Positions 45,407 through 56,789 are shown, counted from the stretch's first letter. The stretch: DNA of 64,000 nt from Tragulus kanchil (GCA_022376925.1 JAIOJX010000002.1:37286501-37350500); one strand, 5' to 3'. The notes: generated by a model from the sequence alone, not told the origin. A program made the numbers and translations.

Positions 45407-46560
45407 AAAGTCAAAATGTCATGCATCATAACTTTAATCCAGAGGAGAATTCAAAAAGGAATCCCCAAGAGGCTGTTAGAATGTATAAATCCATCATGCT
45501 TCTTATTCACGTGAGATCAAATTGGCTTTAAGCATTTCTTTGGCACTTACGGTCTGTCAGTCCTGTAAATTATCTTTTAGATTTTTGGGGGCAATCCTTT
45601 CCCACCCATGCATTCTGGTCCAAGCGACCGTGACTCGGAACGGAACGTGGGCTTTCTAACATGGTGTGGAGTGAAGAGCATGCTGTACGTTACTAACAGC
45701 CCTTTGAATTGAACAAAAACTGGGCATCTGTTCGGAAATGGATTGCATCATGCCTGAACATAAGCTGGACTGCTGAAATTGTATTTTTAGCTGACAAAAA
45801 GTGTTTGGACTAGTACTTTACAAAATGTTCTGATGATAAAGTTTTGAGTCAAAATAGAAAAGAGAAACTCTGCATTCCAGGCTGCATTTTGTATATTTTT
45901 ATTGCATTTAAAAAAAAATTGCTCTTCTGTGATATACCGGGAAATCAAGTGGCCTATCATGTATATCATGTACTTAAAATGTATTCACAAACTACTGTTG
46001 TGTTTGTATAAAATATAGACAAAGACCGTATTTTCCGTGTGTGTATAAGCTCTGTAAAAATAGCAATCACATTATGAAGCTGCAGCGAGACTACATTTTA
46101 AACATCCACATCCAAAGAACCAGGCTATTTATTGTCCAGTTGCCCAGTTATAAAATGCTCATTTGCTGCTAATTAGACAATAGTACTGCAGCTTCTCGTG
46201 GACTACAGTGTTATGTTTGCTGTAAGAAAAAGATATGTGAACTCCACAAAAATATATGAATAAAAATTATAGAGTGGCTTCAGATAATGTAGATCTTCCT
46301 GAAATTTTAACAGATGATAAATTTCTATTTGATATAACATTTTTTCCCTTTGAATTTTTAAATATTTTATCATTTGATAAATATAAGATTCTAATAGTTG
46401 CCTCTAGGACAATATTTGGTGGCTGAAATGTAAAGTTCTAGGGTTTTTTTGTTTTGTTTTAAAACTTTTGTACCTTGAAAGGAAGGAAAGAAATTGTAAA
46501 TAAAAAAGTCAAAATGTCATGCATCATAACTTTAATCCAGAGGAGAATTCAAAAAGGAAT

Positions 46561-48857
46561 CCCCAAGAGGCTGTTAGAATGTATAAATCCATCATGCTTC
46601 TTATTCACGTGAGATCAAATTGGCTTTAAGCATTTCTTTGGCACTTACGGTCTGTCAGTCCTGTAAATTATCTTTTTAGATGTTCCCTTTGGGCGCCTTG
46701 TCTAAAACTTTGCTGAAAACCCTCCCTTGACCATTCATCTGGACAGAAGGATCACACAAATGTCATTTTGTCTAAAATTCATCACTTAAGTAGTGATGCA
46801 CCTTCGAAAGAAAGAGATTAATTCTGAAAATTCAGTTAACCTTTGGCTTTCCTGTCTAAAGATTCTCTACCTTCAGAGAGGTAAGGAAAATGCACAGTGA
46901 CTCCTGATTTGGCAGTTCCTCTGTTCACATACTTAATTCCAGCAAATCTAAAAGCATTTCTTTGTTCATTCTTAGCATTAACACTACATACATTTTATTT
47001 GAATCCACGCCTGTGAAATATTTCAAGGACTATTTATAGAAGGAAAAATGCTACTGCTTTTTATAGTTAGAACGCTCTGAGCAAAGGATGTTTGGGGTTA
47101 ATTCACTTAAGGTATATCCTCCCTTATGGAAAGGCAATTAGAAATGCAGTTTCAGGAAAGCACTGGGCATAAGCATTGCAGCATCAACCCAGTGGGGCTA
47201 AAGACTTCGTCGTTCAGGTGTTTGTTAGTGAAAAGTTTGGATTGATGGTCTGCCATGAAGGGGAGGCATGAGTTCAGTCTCACTATGGACAGCTTGAGTT
47301 TTTGCTGCCGCTTTTCTTAACTGAGCTTGTCTTAAGCAGAAAGCACCACTTCGTGGAAAGTCCCGGGCTGTTCCCAAGGGATCAGTTTTATAGAAAGAGG
47401 CTTGTTTCATGATCAAGCACTCAAGGCAAGACCATCACTGCAACTGTGGGAAAGTGTTATGACTATCCTGAGTGGTACCCGATTACCCTTTTTTATAGAC
47501 AAAAATGATCCAATATTGGCGATTTCAGACTAAAACTAGAAACCACCCAACCCAGAATGTCTTGACTTCACTTGCATCCTATTCAACACAGAAATCAATG
47601 ATAGATCTGTGTCCTCAAGATGTCTAGCTCCGGGGCTTCCCCTGGTGGTCCAGTGGGTAAGTAAGGACACCGCCTTGCAGTGCAAGGGGCGCTGGTTGGC
47701 TCCTGGCCTGGGAAGACCACTAGTACCCCAAGAGGCTGTTAGAATGTATAAATCCATCATGCTTCTTATTCACGTGTAAATTGTTGTTTTGATAAGTCCT
47801 GTAAATTATCTTTTAGATGTTCCTTTGGGCGCCTTGTCTAAAACTTTGCTGAAAACCCTCCCTTGACCATTCATCTGGACAGAAGGATCACACAAATGTC
47901 ATTTTGTCTAAAATTCATCACTTAAGTAGTGATGCACCTTCGAAAGAAAGAGATTAATTCTGAAAATTCAGTTAACCTTTGGCTTTCCTGTCTAAAGATT
48001 CTCTACCTTCAGAGAGGTAAGGAAAATGCACAGTGACTCCTGATTTGGCAGTTCCTCTGTTCACATACTTAATTCCAGCAAATCTAAAAGCATTTCTTTG
48101 TTCATTCTTAGCATTAACACTACATACATTTTTATTTGAATCCACGCCTGTGAAATATTTCAAGGACTATTTATAGAAGGAAAAATGCTACTGCTTTTTA
48201 TAGTTAGAACGCTCTGAGCAAAGGATGTTTGGGGTTAATTCACTTAAGGTATATCCTCCCTTATGGAAAGGCAATTAGAAATGCAGTTTCAGGAAAGCAC
48301 TGGGCATAAGCATTGCAGCATCAACCCAGTGGGGCTAAAGACTTCGTCGTTCAGGTGTTTGTTAGTGAAAAGTTTGGATTGATGGTCTGCCATGAAGGGG
48401 AGGCATGAGTTCAGTCTCACTATGGACAGCTTGAGTTTTTGCTGCCGCTTTTCTTAACTGAGCTTGTCTTAAGCAGAAAGCACCACTTCGTGGAAAGTCC
48501 CGGGCTGTTCCCAAGGGATCAGTTTTATAGAAAGAGGCTTGTTTCATGATCAAGCACTCAAGGCAAGACCATCACTGCAACTGTGGGAAAGTGTTATGAC
48601 TATCCTGAGTGGTACCCGATTACCCTTTTTTATAGACCAAAAATGATCCAATATTGGCGATTTCAGACTAAAACTAGAAACCACCCAACCCAGAATGTCT
48701 TGACTTCACTTGCATCCTATTCAACACAGAAATCAATGATAGATCTGTGTCCTCAAGATGTCTAGCTCCGGGGCTTCCCCTGGTGGTCCAGTGGGTAAGT
48801 AAGGACACCGCCTTGCAGTGCAAGGGGCGCTGGTTGGATCCCTGGCCTGGGAAGATC
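46561..48857. repeat. Direct duplication 16 (copy A 46561-47719, copy B 47726-48857)
   Basis: Copy B's beginning is scrambled: after the first ~50 bases, roughly 30-40 bases of copy A are missing or altered near 47775-47795. Copy A ends inside a SINE with two small deletions, while copy B continues into the complete element. The first part overlaps duplication 15. Confidence 0.93.
47633..47719 (+). mobile_element. Truncated copy of the SINE at 48770 (duplication 16, copy A)
   Basis: The first ~85 bases of the same element, including its left target site at 47617-47631, cut off at the duplication junction with two small deletions. This is not a separate insertion. Confidence 0.85.
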
Positions 48858-49112
48858 CCACGTGCCGCGGAGCGGCTGGACCCATGTGTCCAATTACCGA
48901 GCCGGAGCTCTGGAGCTCATGCGCCCAGAGCCAGTGCTCTGCGACAACAGAGGCCACCGTGATGGGAGGCCCACAGGAGCCAAAGAACAAAGATGGATGA
49001 AAATAGAGAAATGAAAGACCAATAGAAGTGGCCCGCCCGCTCTCCTCCCTCCCCAACCTGACCCCCGCCCAAAATAAATAAATAAATAAATCTTTAAAAA
49101 AAAAAAAAAAAA
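48770..49112 (+). mobile_element. tRNA-derived cetartiodactyl SINE with 15-bp target-site duplication
   Basis: The head ggcttcccctggtggtccag and body cgtgccgcggagcggctgga end in an AAATAAATAAAT and poly-A tail. A perfect target-site duplication aagatgtctagctcc lies at 48755-48769 and 49113-49127. Relative to the 6697 element it has a C-rich insertion near 49030-49070. Confidence 0.94.
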
Positions 49113-49129
49113 AAGATGTCTAGCTCCTG

Positions 49130-49445
49130 ACTGCTGTGGTGGTGAATTTTATATGTCCATTCAGCTTGGCCGTGGTACCCAGGCTGCATGCCTGGTCTAG
49201 TCAAACACCAGTGTAGACGTTGCTGAGGAGGGTACTTGTTAAGATATGACTAACATTTATAATCAACTGACTTCAAGTGAAACAGACTGCCCTCCAGAAT
49301 GTGGTGGGCCTCATCTCATCAGTTGGAGGCCGTAAGAGAAAAAGTGGCGTTCTCCCAAGAAAAGGGAATTCTGCCTTCAGGCGGCCCTCACACTGGAGCT
49401 GCAGCGTCGGCTCTCCACAGCTGGGCGACTGAACCACAACACCGT
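49130..49445 (+). mobile_element. MLT2-like ERVL LTR remnant
   Basis: The order ggtgaattttatatgtcca, gtcaaacaccagtgtagacg, actaacatttataatcaact, gtgggcctcatctcatcagt, ggaattctgccttcagg matches ancient MLT2-type solo LTRs as I remember them. It is diverged, with no associated retroviral gene. Confidence 0.65.
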
Positions 49446-49574
49446 GTACTCTAGAAGAACGGTCCAGACGAACCTGTTGGCAAGGTGAGAATAGAAAACG
49501 CAGATGGAGAGAACAGACGTGTGGACGTGGCCTGAGGGGAGAGTGAGGCGAACGGACAGGGTGGCAATGACCTA

Positions 49575-49805
49575 CATACACTGCCGTGTGTAAAACAGAC
49601 GGCCCGTGGGAGCTGCTGTCTAGCACAGGGAGCGGAGCCTGTGCTCCGTGATGACCTAGCGGGGAGGGATGGCGCAGCGGGTGGAGGAGGTCCAGGAGGA
49701 AGGAGATGTGAGTATACAGCTGATGCCCTTCATTGTACAGCAGAAACTCACACATTGTAAAGCAGTTATACTAAGGAAAAAAATGGTAAAAAATAAATAA
49801 ATAAA
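49575..49805 (+). mobile_element. L1 3' end (sense) with A-rich tail
   Basis: Contains cattgtacagcagaaactca, then acattgtaaagcagttatac and an AAATAAATAAATA-type tail, the usual 3' end of cetartiodactyl L1 copies. Confidence 0.7.
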
Positions 49806-49919
49806 AATCCCCATGGGCAGACTGCTTTAGAAAAGAAACAGAAAGAGTATAAAGCTTAATGGAGAGTCCTTATAAAGGACTCCTTATAAAGGAGTCCTCG
49901 GGCTCTCCTTTTCTATACA

Positions 49920-50085
49920 GTTGTTTTGGCTGCCATGATTTTAAAAATTGATTTATTAAAGTGTGCTAACTTCTGCTTTACAGCAAAGTGATTCAATTAC
50001 ACACATATATACATTCTCCATGTTCTTTTCCACTAGGGTTTATCACAGGCACTGCACATAGCTCTCTGTGCTGTACAGTGTGCAC
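49920..50085 (-). mobile_element. L1 3'-end fragment (antisense)
   Basis: Contains ttgatttattaaagtg, ctttacagcaaagtgattca and atatatacattctcc, the reverse complement of an L1 3' end. Repeated at about 51005-51170 by duplication 17. Confidence 0.65.
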
Positions 50086-50089
50086 ACGT

Positions 50090-50528
50090 GCATACTCAGT
50101 CACTCAGCTGTCTGACTCTTTGCAACCTCGCAGACTGGTGCCCACCAGGCTCCTGTGCCCATAGGATTCTCCAGGCAACAATACGGGAACAGGGCTTCCC
50201 TAGCAGTCCAGTGGGTAAGGACACTGCCTTGCAGTACAAAGGGCGCCAGTTCGATCCCTGGCCCAGGAAGATCCCATGGGCCGCAGAGCAGCTGGACCAG
50301 TGTGTCCAACGACAAGCCAGCTCTCTGGAGCACATGTGCCTGGAGCCAGTGCTCTGCAACGAGAGAGACCACTGCAATGGGAAGCCCACACAGGTCAAAG
50401 AACAAAGATGGATGAAAATAAATAAATAAATAAACCAATAAAAAAGGCCAACATTTAAAAAATACTGGAACAGATTGCCATGCTCTCCTCCAGGCGGATT
50501 CTTCACTGCTGAGCCACTGGGAAACCTG
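50090..50528 (-). mobile_element. BovA/Bov-tA SINE (antisense) interrupted by a nested SINE
   Basis: The left part, 50095-50192, reads tactcagtcactcagctg to gattctccaggcaac. The right part, 50461-50528, reads tgccatgctctcctccaggc to ctgctgagccactgggaaac. Together they form one antisense element split by the insertion at 50193-50460. Repeated by duplication 17. Confidence 0.88.
50193..50460 (+). mobile_element. Nested tRNA-derived SINE inside a BovA element
   Basis: The head gcttccctagcagtccagtg, B-box gttcgatccctgg and (AAAT)n tail are intact. The flanks aatacgggaacag (50180-50192) and aatactggaacag (50461-50473) are a 13-base target-site duplication with one mismatch. It is the same subfamily as 6697 and 48770. 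Confidence 0.92.
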
Positions 50529-51277
50529 TTCTACAGCAGGACCGTGTTATTAATCATGGAAGTTATTGCAGATGAAAATGGTTTTCTTTCAACAAACAAG
50601 TTTTCTTTTAAATACATGCAAGCAGGCTAACCTTGCTTTACCCAGTGGAGGTGTACTTGATGTGTAAGCCAAAGTTTACTCTAAACGCACACATGGAAAT
50701 GTTCGCAAATTGAAGCTTTTCTGAAAACATGGTCCGTCTATAGTAATACATTTGTCAGGGTCTTGAGATTTGGGGGGAGATGAGAACTGGAAGTGTAATG
50801 GGGGGCCTTGTATAAGCTGCAGAAACTTCTTGTTTTATGGTGGCAGGATTTTTGCACAGGTTCAATTTATGGTTTAGTCTGCAGTCATAGAACATTCATC
50901 TCTTTCCTGGGGCCTTTCCACATGTTGTCTGTGCTCTGTTTAAACACATACCTTTCCACATGTTGTCCTTATAAAGGAGTCCTCGGGCTCTCCTTTTCTA
51001 TACAGTTGTTTTGGCTGCCATGATTTTAAAAATTGATTTATTAAAGTGTGCTAACTTCTGCTTTACAGCAAAGTGATTCAATTACACACATATATACATT
51101 CTCCATGTTCTTTTCCACTAGGGTTTATCACAGGCACTGCACATAGCTCTCTGTGCTGTACAGTGTGCACACGTGCATACTCAGTCACTCAGCTGTCTGA
51201 CTCTTTGCAACCTCGCAGACTGGTGCCCACCAGGCTCCTGTGCCCATAGGATTCTCCAGGCAACAATACGGGAACAG

Positions 51278-51545
51278 GGCTTCCCTAGCAGTCCAGTGGG
51301 TAAGGACACTGCCTTGCAGTACAAAGGGCGCCAGTTCGATCCCTGGCCCAGGAAGATCCCATGGGCCGCAGAGCAGCTGGACCAGTGTGTCCAACGACAA
51401 GCCAGCTCTCTGGAGCACATGTGCCTGGAGCCAGTGCTCTGCAACGAGAGAGACCACTGCAATGGGAAGCCCACACAGGTCAAAGAACAAAGATGGATGA
51501 AAATAAATAAATAAATAAACCAATAAAAAAGGCCAACATTTAAAA
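51278..51545 (+). mobile_element. Copy of the nested SINE (duplication 17, copy B)
   Basis: Identical to 50193-50460 at offset 1,085, with the same flanking target-site mismatch. Confidence 0.92.
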
Positions 51546-52626
51546 AATACTGGAACAGATTGCCATGCTCTCCTCCAGGCGGATTCTTCACTGCTGAGCC
51601 ACTGGGAAACCTGTTCTACAGCAGGACCGTGTTATTAATCATGGAAGTTATTGCAGATGAAAATGGTTTTCTTTCAACAAACAAGTTTTCTTTTAAATAC
51701 ATGCAAGCAGGCTAACCTTGCTTTACCCAGTGGAGGTGTACTTGATGTGTAAGCCAAAGTTTACTCTAAACGCACACATGGAAATGTTCGCAAATTGAAG
51801 CTTTTCTGAAAACATGGTCCGTCTATAGTAATACATTTGTCAGGGTCTTGAGATTTGGGGGGAGATGAGAACTGGAAGTGTAATGGGGGGCCTTGTATAA
51901 GCTGCAGAAACTTCTTGTTTTATGGTGGCAGGATTTTTGCACAGGTTCAATTTATGGTTTAGTCTGCAGTCATAGAACATTCATCTCTTTCCTGGGGCCC
52001 CTTTCCACATGTTGTCTGTGCTCTGTTTTTAAAAACACATACTTGATCTGTTGGTAGTATCTACAACACACCTCGTGACATTTCTAAGACGGCTCCTGGA
52101 ACCAGATTTTCGTGTCCTAGGACTGCTCGTTACTTAAGTAGGTTAACCGCCTAAGCCATGCCCTATTTAAGATTTTGAGCTAGGTCAGCTTTTCCCACCC
52201 CAGAATTACGTAGTGGTCATCAGTGGTTGTAAGGAATATACACCCTTAGAAGCATCTGGAAGGCCATTTTGTTTACAGACTGCCAGCAACGAGGTCAGCT
52301 CATCCCCAATTTCCTAAGTTGCCTTATCTTCCACAAGAGTTACGTGTACTTGTTGTAGTTGTGCTGCATCCTCTCATCTGCTCTTTCTGTCATTATCTGG
52401 ACGTTCGCTAAAAGAGCTTCAGCTTAGGACTCCTCAGTGACTTGAAGGACCTTGAACATTCTCTTCCACTCTTGACGACAGTCTGCCCCTTTCCTCCTTT
52501 TTGACGATAGTCTGCCTACTTCCTCCACTTCCTCTTTCTGTCATTTTCTTGTGAAGTCACTCACAGTTCCTAGTGCTTATCCCTCCCTGGAATGCCTGCT
52601 TTGTCTGCTCCTGCTTCTGCATTCTA

Positions 52627-52822
52627 GGCCTTCCCAGGTGGCGCAGTTGGCAAAGAATCTGCCTCCACGGCGGGAGACCCAGGTTCCTTCCCTGGGATGG
52701 GAAAATCTCCTGGAAGAGGAAATGGCAACCCACGTCAATATTCTTGCCTGGAGAATCCCACGAACAGAGGAGCCTGGCGGGCTACAGTCCATGGGATCAC
52801 AGAGAGCAGGATAAGACGGAAC
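52627..52822 (+). mobile_element. Bov-tA SINE (copy A)
   Basis: Contains ccttcccaggtggcgcagtt, ggcaaagaatctgcctcc and a BovA body with acagaggagcctggcgggct. Repeated at 53743-53938. Confidence 0.92.
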
Positions 52823-52875
52823 ACAAGCATGCCTGTGAATTGCATGTGCCAAAATCCTACCATCCTCTCATCTTC

Positions 52876-52992
52876 TTTTTTTTTGGCCGCACCATACAGC
52901 ATATGGGATCTTAGTTCCTCAACCAGGGATCGAACCCATGTCCCCTGCAGTGGAAGCACAGAGTCTGAACCATTGGACCCCAGGGAAGCCCT
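52876..52992 (-). mobile_element. tRNA-derived SINE (antisense, copy A)
   Basis: Contains ttggccgcaccatacagc, ccagggatcgaacccatgtc (B-box complement) and attggaccccagggaagccc. Repeated at 53992-54108. Confidence 0.85.
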
Positions 52993-53075
52993 CACTCTAG
53001 CCTTTTCTCTCCGTTCACAAATACCTTGCCAGTTCTCACCCACTGAAAAGGATCTTATTTTCCCTCTGAACTTTC

Positions 53076-53219
53076 TCTTTTTTTGAGAAGAAAGTAAAGT
53101 TTATTAGAGTGGGGGAAGGGAGAGTCACCACCAGTACAGTGGGCCAGTTTAGGGGAGAATCAGCATGGAAGACACTGCTAGAACAGCAGGTCGGCTCAAA
53201 GGAGAACCGATGCTATCAG
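53076..53219 (-). other. Possible retroposed 3' end with AATAAA and short A-tract (antisense)
   Basis: Read on the minus strand, an AATAAA (plus-strand tttatt at about 53100) is followed within about 20 bases by a run of seven A. This looks like a processed transcript or LTR 3' end. The parent is not recognised. Repeated at 54192-54335. Confidence 0.3.
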
Positions 53220-53742
53220 TACTTTTCGTGTCCTAGGACTGCTCGTTACTTAAGTAGGTTAACCGCCTAAGCCATGCCCTATTTAAGATTTTGAGCTAGG
53301 TCAGCTTTTCCCACCCCAGAATTACGTAGTGGTCATCAGTGGTTGTAAGGAATATACACCCTTAGAAGCATCTGGAAGGCCATTTTGTTTACAGACTGCC
53401 AGCAACGAGGTCAGCTCATCCCCAATTTCCTAAGTTGCCTTATCTTCCACAAGAGTTACGTGTACTTGTTGTAGTTGTGCTGCATCCTCTCATCTGCTCT
53501 TTCTGTCATTATCTGGACGTTCGCTAAAAGAGCTTCAGCTTAGGACTCCTCAGTGACTTGAAGGACCTTGAACATTCTCTTCCACTCTTGACGACAGTCT
53601 GCCCCTTTCCTCCTTTTTGACGATAGTCTGCCTACTTCCTCCACTTCCTCTTTCTGTCATTTTCTTGTGAAGTCACTCACAGTTCCTAGTGCTTATCCCT
53701 CCCTGGAATGCCTGCTTTGTCTGCTCCTGCTTCTGCATTCTA

Positions 53743-53938
53743 GGCCTTCCCAGGTGGCGCAGTTGGCAAAGAATCTGCCTCCACGGCGGGAGACCCAGGT
53801 TCCTTCCCTGGGATGGGAAAATCTCCTGGAAGAGGAAATGGCAACCCACGTCAATATTCTTGCCTGGAGAATCCCACGAACAGAGGAGCCTGGCGGGCTA
53901 CAGTCCATGGGATCACAGAGAGCAGGATAAGACGGAAC
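53743..53938 (+). mobile_element. Bov-tA SINE (copy B of 52627-52822)
   Basis: Identical repeat carried by duplication 18, not an independent insertion. Confidence 0.92.
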
Positions 53939-53991
53939 ACAAGCATGCCTGTGAATTGCATGTGCCAAAATCCTACCATCCTCTCATCTTC

Positions 53992-54108
53992 TTTTTTTTT
54001 GGCCGCACCATACAGCATATGGGATCTTAGTTCCTCAACCAGGGATCGAACCCATGTCCCCTGCAGTGGAAGCACAGAGTCTGAACCATTGGACCCCAGG
54101 GAAGCCCT
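53992..54108 (-). mobile_element. tRNA-derived SINE (copy B of 52876-52992)
   Basis: Identical repeat carried by duplication 18. Confidence 0.85.
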
Positions 54109-54296
54109 CACTCTAGCCTTTTCTCTCCGTTCACAAATACCTTGCCAGTTCTCACCCACTGAAAAGGATCTTATTTTCCCTCTGAACTTTCTCTTTTTTT
54201 GAGAAGAAAGTAAAGTTTATTAGAGTGGGGGAAGGGAGAGTCACCACCAGTACAGTGGGCCAGTTTAGGGGAGAATCAGCATGGAAGACACTGCTA

Positions 54297-54365
54297 GAAC
54301 AGCAGGTCGGCTCAAAGGAGAACCGATGCTATCAGAACAGCGGGTCAGCTCAAAGAGAACCGACC
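54297..54365. repeat. Imperfect two-copy tandem repeat (~35 bp)
   Basis: gaacagcaggtcggctcaaa and gaacagcgggtcagctcaaa begin two successive units, each ending gagaaccga. The second unit survives only after copy B of duplication 18, so it is unique in the window. Confidence 0.75.
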
Positions 54366-55087
54366 TCCCTCTGAACTTTTATTCGATCTTCTCAGGGATG
54401 TCTTTTTTTTTTTTTTTTAATTCTTTTAAGCCCCTGAATTCAAAGCTCTGTCTGCATAGTTCCCCACACACGGCAGAGAATGAGCACGTATTTGTTGCGT
54501 CAAGGGCAAAGATGGTGCTGAGCTTTCTCAACCATCTTAATAATTAAGACACAGAGCTTAACCGAAGTCCTCTCTCAAAAGTCGGCCCTAGAAAAACTGG
54601 GGTAATTTTAATGCTCAGATTATCTTTGTTCTTTAAAAAGGCTCATTTGATACATTATGGACTGTGTGGTCATGCGTAAACCTCACATCTCGATCTAGCC
54701 TCCTGCAATGAAATGAACAGAGTCTATAATAGAGTACCGTTTCTTCAGAAATAAACCGTTCTAAATGTGCTCACTGCACATTCACCAAAACTAGAGAAGA
54801 ACCTTTAAGGATTCCAATTCTTGTGACCTTGTACTTCAGAAGCTCTAACTGTGGAATCTGTTTAAACTTTCTGAAAGGCAAGTGACTATCTAGAGATAAG
54901 TAGGTAGGGTTCTTAAAATTTTATTTCATCAAGTACTATAATAAGGTCTCACAACAGAAATTATCATTTGGAAATTTCCTTAGAGCTTATTCAAATTTGA
55001 ATTTGCTTTTATTCCTTAGCAATTCAGCCAGTGAGTAAAAAAACCACTGAGGGGTTTTTTAAAACCCTTTTTGTTTGCTTATTCTTC
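54366..55087. other. AT-rich unique sequence
   Basis: No gene recognised; contains a 16-base T-run near 54403 and otherwise nothing identifiable before the SINE at 55088. Confidence 0.4.
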
Positions 55088-55290
55088 ACACTGCTGCTGC
55101 TAAATCACTTCAGGCGTGTCTGACTCTTTGCAACCCAGGCTCCTCTGTCCATGGGATTCTCCAGGCAAGAATACTGGAGTGGGTTGTCATGCTCTCCTCC
55201 AGGGGATCATCCCGACCCAGGCATCAAATCCTCGACTCTTGCATCTCCTGCATTGGCAGGCAGATTCTTTACCACTGGATCACCTGAGAA
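55088..55290 (-). mobile_element. Bov-tA SINE (antisense)
   Basis: Contains ctgctgctaaatcacttcag, atgggattctccaggcaaga, gtgggttgtcatgctctcct and the complement of the tRNA-derived head, cattggcaggcagattcttt. Confidence 0.92.
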
Positions 55291-55560
55291 TGAAAGAGAT
55301 TAGTAATTCATTCAGAATGAAAAGTAAAAGAAAAAAATAAGAAAGGACATAAAATCAAATAATATAGTCAAACTTGATGTACATATTAAATAAAACTGTG
55401 TCAGTTGAAGAAGGAATAACCCATCCTCATATGTATGTTGTGGTATTACAGAATCTCTTATGCATGTAATCATAAATAAAATGTAGACACATTTTCAGTA
55501 GAATAAGTGTTGGGGCCACACCATATTAGTAAAACTAGATATAGATAAGAATATGACTCT

Positions 55561-55738
55561 AGGGACATCCCTGGTGATCCAGTGGCTAAGACTCTGCTCT
55601 CCCAATGCAGGGGGCCCGGGTTTGATTCCTGGTCAAGGAACTAGATCCCACACGCAACTAAACAGCCCACACGTCACAATGAAGATCCTGCAACTCAGAC
55701 CTGGTGCAGCCAAATAAATACACTTTTTGAAAAAAGAT
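55561..55738 (+). mobile_element. tRNA-derived cetartiodactyl SINE (CHR-like)
   Basis: Contains ggacatccctggtgatccag, cccaatgcagggggcccggg, gatcccacacgcaactaa and a 3' end with cagccaaataaatacac. The family name is an inference. Confidence 0.85.
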
Positions 55739-56480
55739 TATGCCTTTAAAAAATAGGTAGCTACTTGAAAACTAAGAAACACCATCCTAAATATTCCTTG
55801 GACTAATGAAAAGTCCAAACAGAAATTTCACACAGGAATAAAAAAAAAAAAGGCTATGAAAAGTACAGTGTGTCATATTAAACCTTCGAATCAACGTTCA
55901 AGTCATGCTGGGAAAATACTATGACCTGAAAAATCCTTTGCTACTAAGATAGAAAGACAGGAGATAAAAGAACACTCTGTTTAGCTATGGGGAGACAGGC
56001 AGTTACCCTCCATATCCACGCTCTTCTTTACCACTGAGAAAGAACAGAAGCCGGGCACGTGGCATGTTGAGCCAGTACCCGCTACACCACATCCCCAGAC
56101 CCCTTACAGCTCAGTGTGGCTATGGAGCTAAGTTCTCTCCAATAAAGCACGAGGGACAGTGTTTCATGCTGCCGGGGACTGCCTTCTCATTTCCTACCTC
56201 CTCGGCACCAGCTGGAAGGAGGGCAGGGAGGCGACCCAGCTTTGATCATGCACACAAGACATCACTATAGAGCCCTGTCACCACACTCTCTGAAAAAGGT
56301 CAGAGAGGAAATAAATCAGGTTTTGTGGCTCAACTGATTGCTGCATTAACTGCTCACTGTGGCCACAGTCACTCAAAGGCAGTCATAGGCAAAATGTAAA
56401 CCGATCAGCGTTGTTGTGTTGCATTTAAACCTTATTAATAGAAACAGGCGACAGGCAGTTTGTCCCTCGTGTAAGGACTT
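55739..56480. other. Unique non-coding sequence
   Basis: No recognisable gene; an A-run near 55840. The open frame at 56064-56270 has no domain. Confidence 0.4.
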
Positions 56481-56482
56481 CA

Positions 56483-56660
56483 ATGGCTTCCCAGGCAGCT
56501 CAGTGGTAAAGAATCCACCTGCCAATGCAGGAGAGGCAGGTTCGATCCCTGGACCAGGAAGATTCCCTAGAGAAATGAATGGCAACCCACTCCACTATTC
56601 TTGCCTGAAGAAGTCTATGGACAGAGGAGCCTGGCAGGCTAGAGTCCACAGGGGCACAAT
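56483..56660 (+). mobile_element. Bov-tA SINE
   Basis: Contains ggcttcccaggcagctcagt, ggtaaagaatccacctgcca, ggttcgatccctgg and a BovA body ending gacagaggagcctggcaggc. Confidence 0.92.
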
Positions 56661-56789
56661 TTATGAAGGTGTTATATATTTCATGGACACTTGAAGAGAC
56701 TGTGATAGGTGGAATATTCTATAGATGTCAACCTGATATGGTGGAAAATGGAGGACAAATAAACTTGTTGTTATACACCCGTTAAGTAT

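Larger units (their letters stand above)
36522..45420 (+). other. PLAG1: PLAG1 3' untranslated region (inflated by false duplications)
   Basis: The coding exon continues without a splice signal into a long AT-rich tract, ending at a canonical poly(A) signal at 45401-45406. Removing the second copies of duplications 12, 13 and 14 leaves roughly 5.6 kb, consistent with the long 3' UTR of human PLAG1 (mRNA about 7 kb, from memory). It contains a TA/GA microsatellite, seed matches for miRNA families reported to target PLAG1 and a Pumilio-type motif. The end point is inferred. Confidence 0.75.
44526..46681. repeat. Direct duplication 15 over PLAG1 3' end (copy A 44526-45581, copy B 45624-46681)
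   Basis: The block spans the presumed poly(A) signal, which therefore appears twice. The copies are separated by 42 bases (45582-45623) that look unrelated to either flank. One T differs in the last run of the unit. Confidence 0.94.
49881..52042. repeat. Direct duplication 17 (copy A 49881-50951, copy B 50966-52042)
   Basis: The block includes an L1 3' end, a BovA-type SINE and a nested SINE. At the end of copy A, C, T and A runs are shorter than in copy B. A 14-base spacer repeats the word cctttccacatgttg already found near 50925. Confidence 0.94.
52107..54335. repeat. Direct duplication 18 (copy A 52107-53219, copy B 53223-54335)
   Basis: The copies are nearly perfect at offset 1,116, with a three-base spacer. 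The block contains a Bov-tA on + and a tRNA-derived SINE on -, each therefore present twice at identical divergence. Confidence 0.95.

Noticed and set aside
50088..51591. Pairs of 112-136 codon frames at about 50.1 and 51.2 kb
   Set aside because: They are translations of nested SINEs, present twice because of duplication 17.
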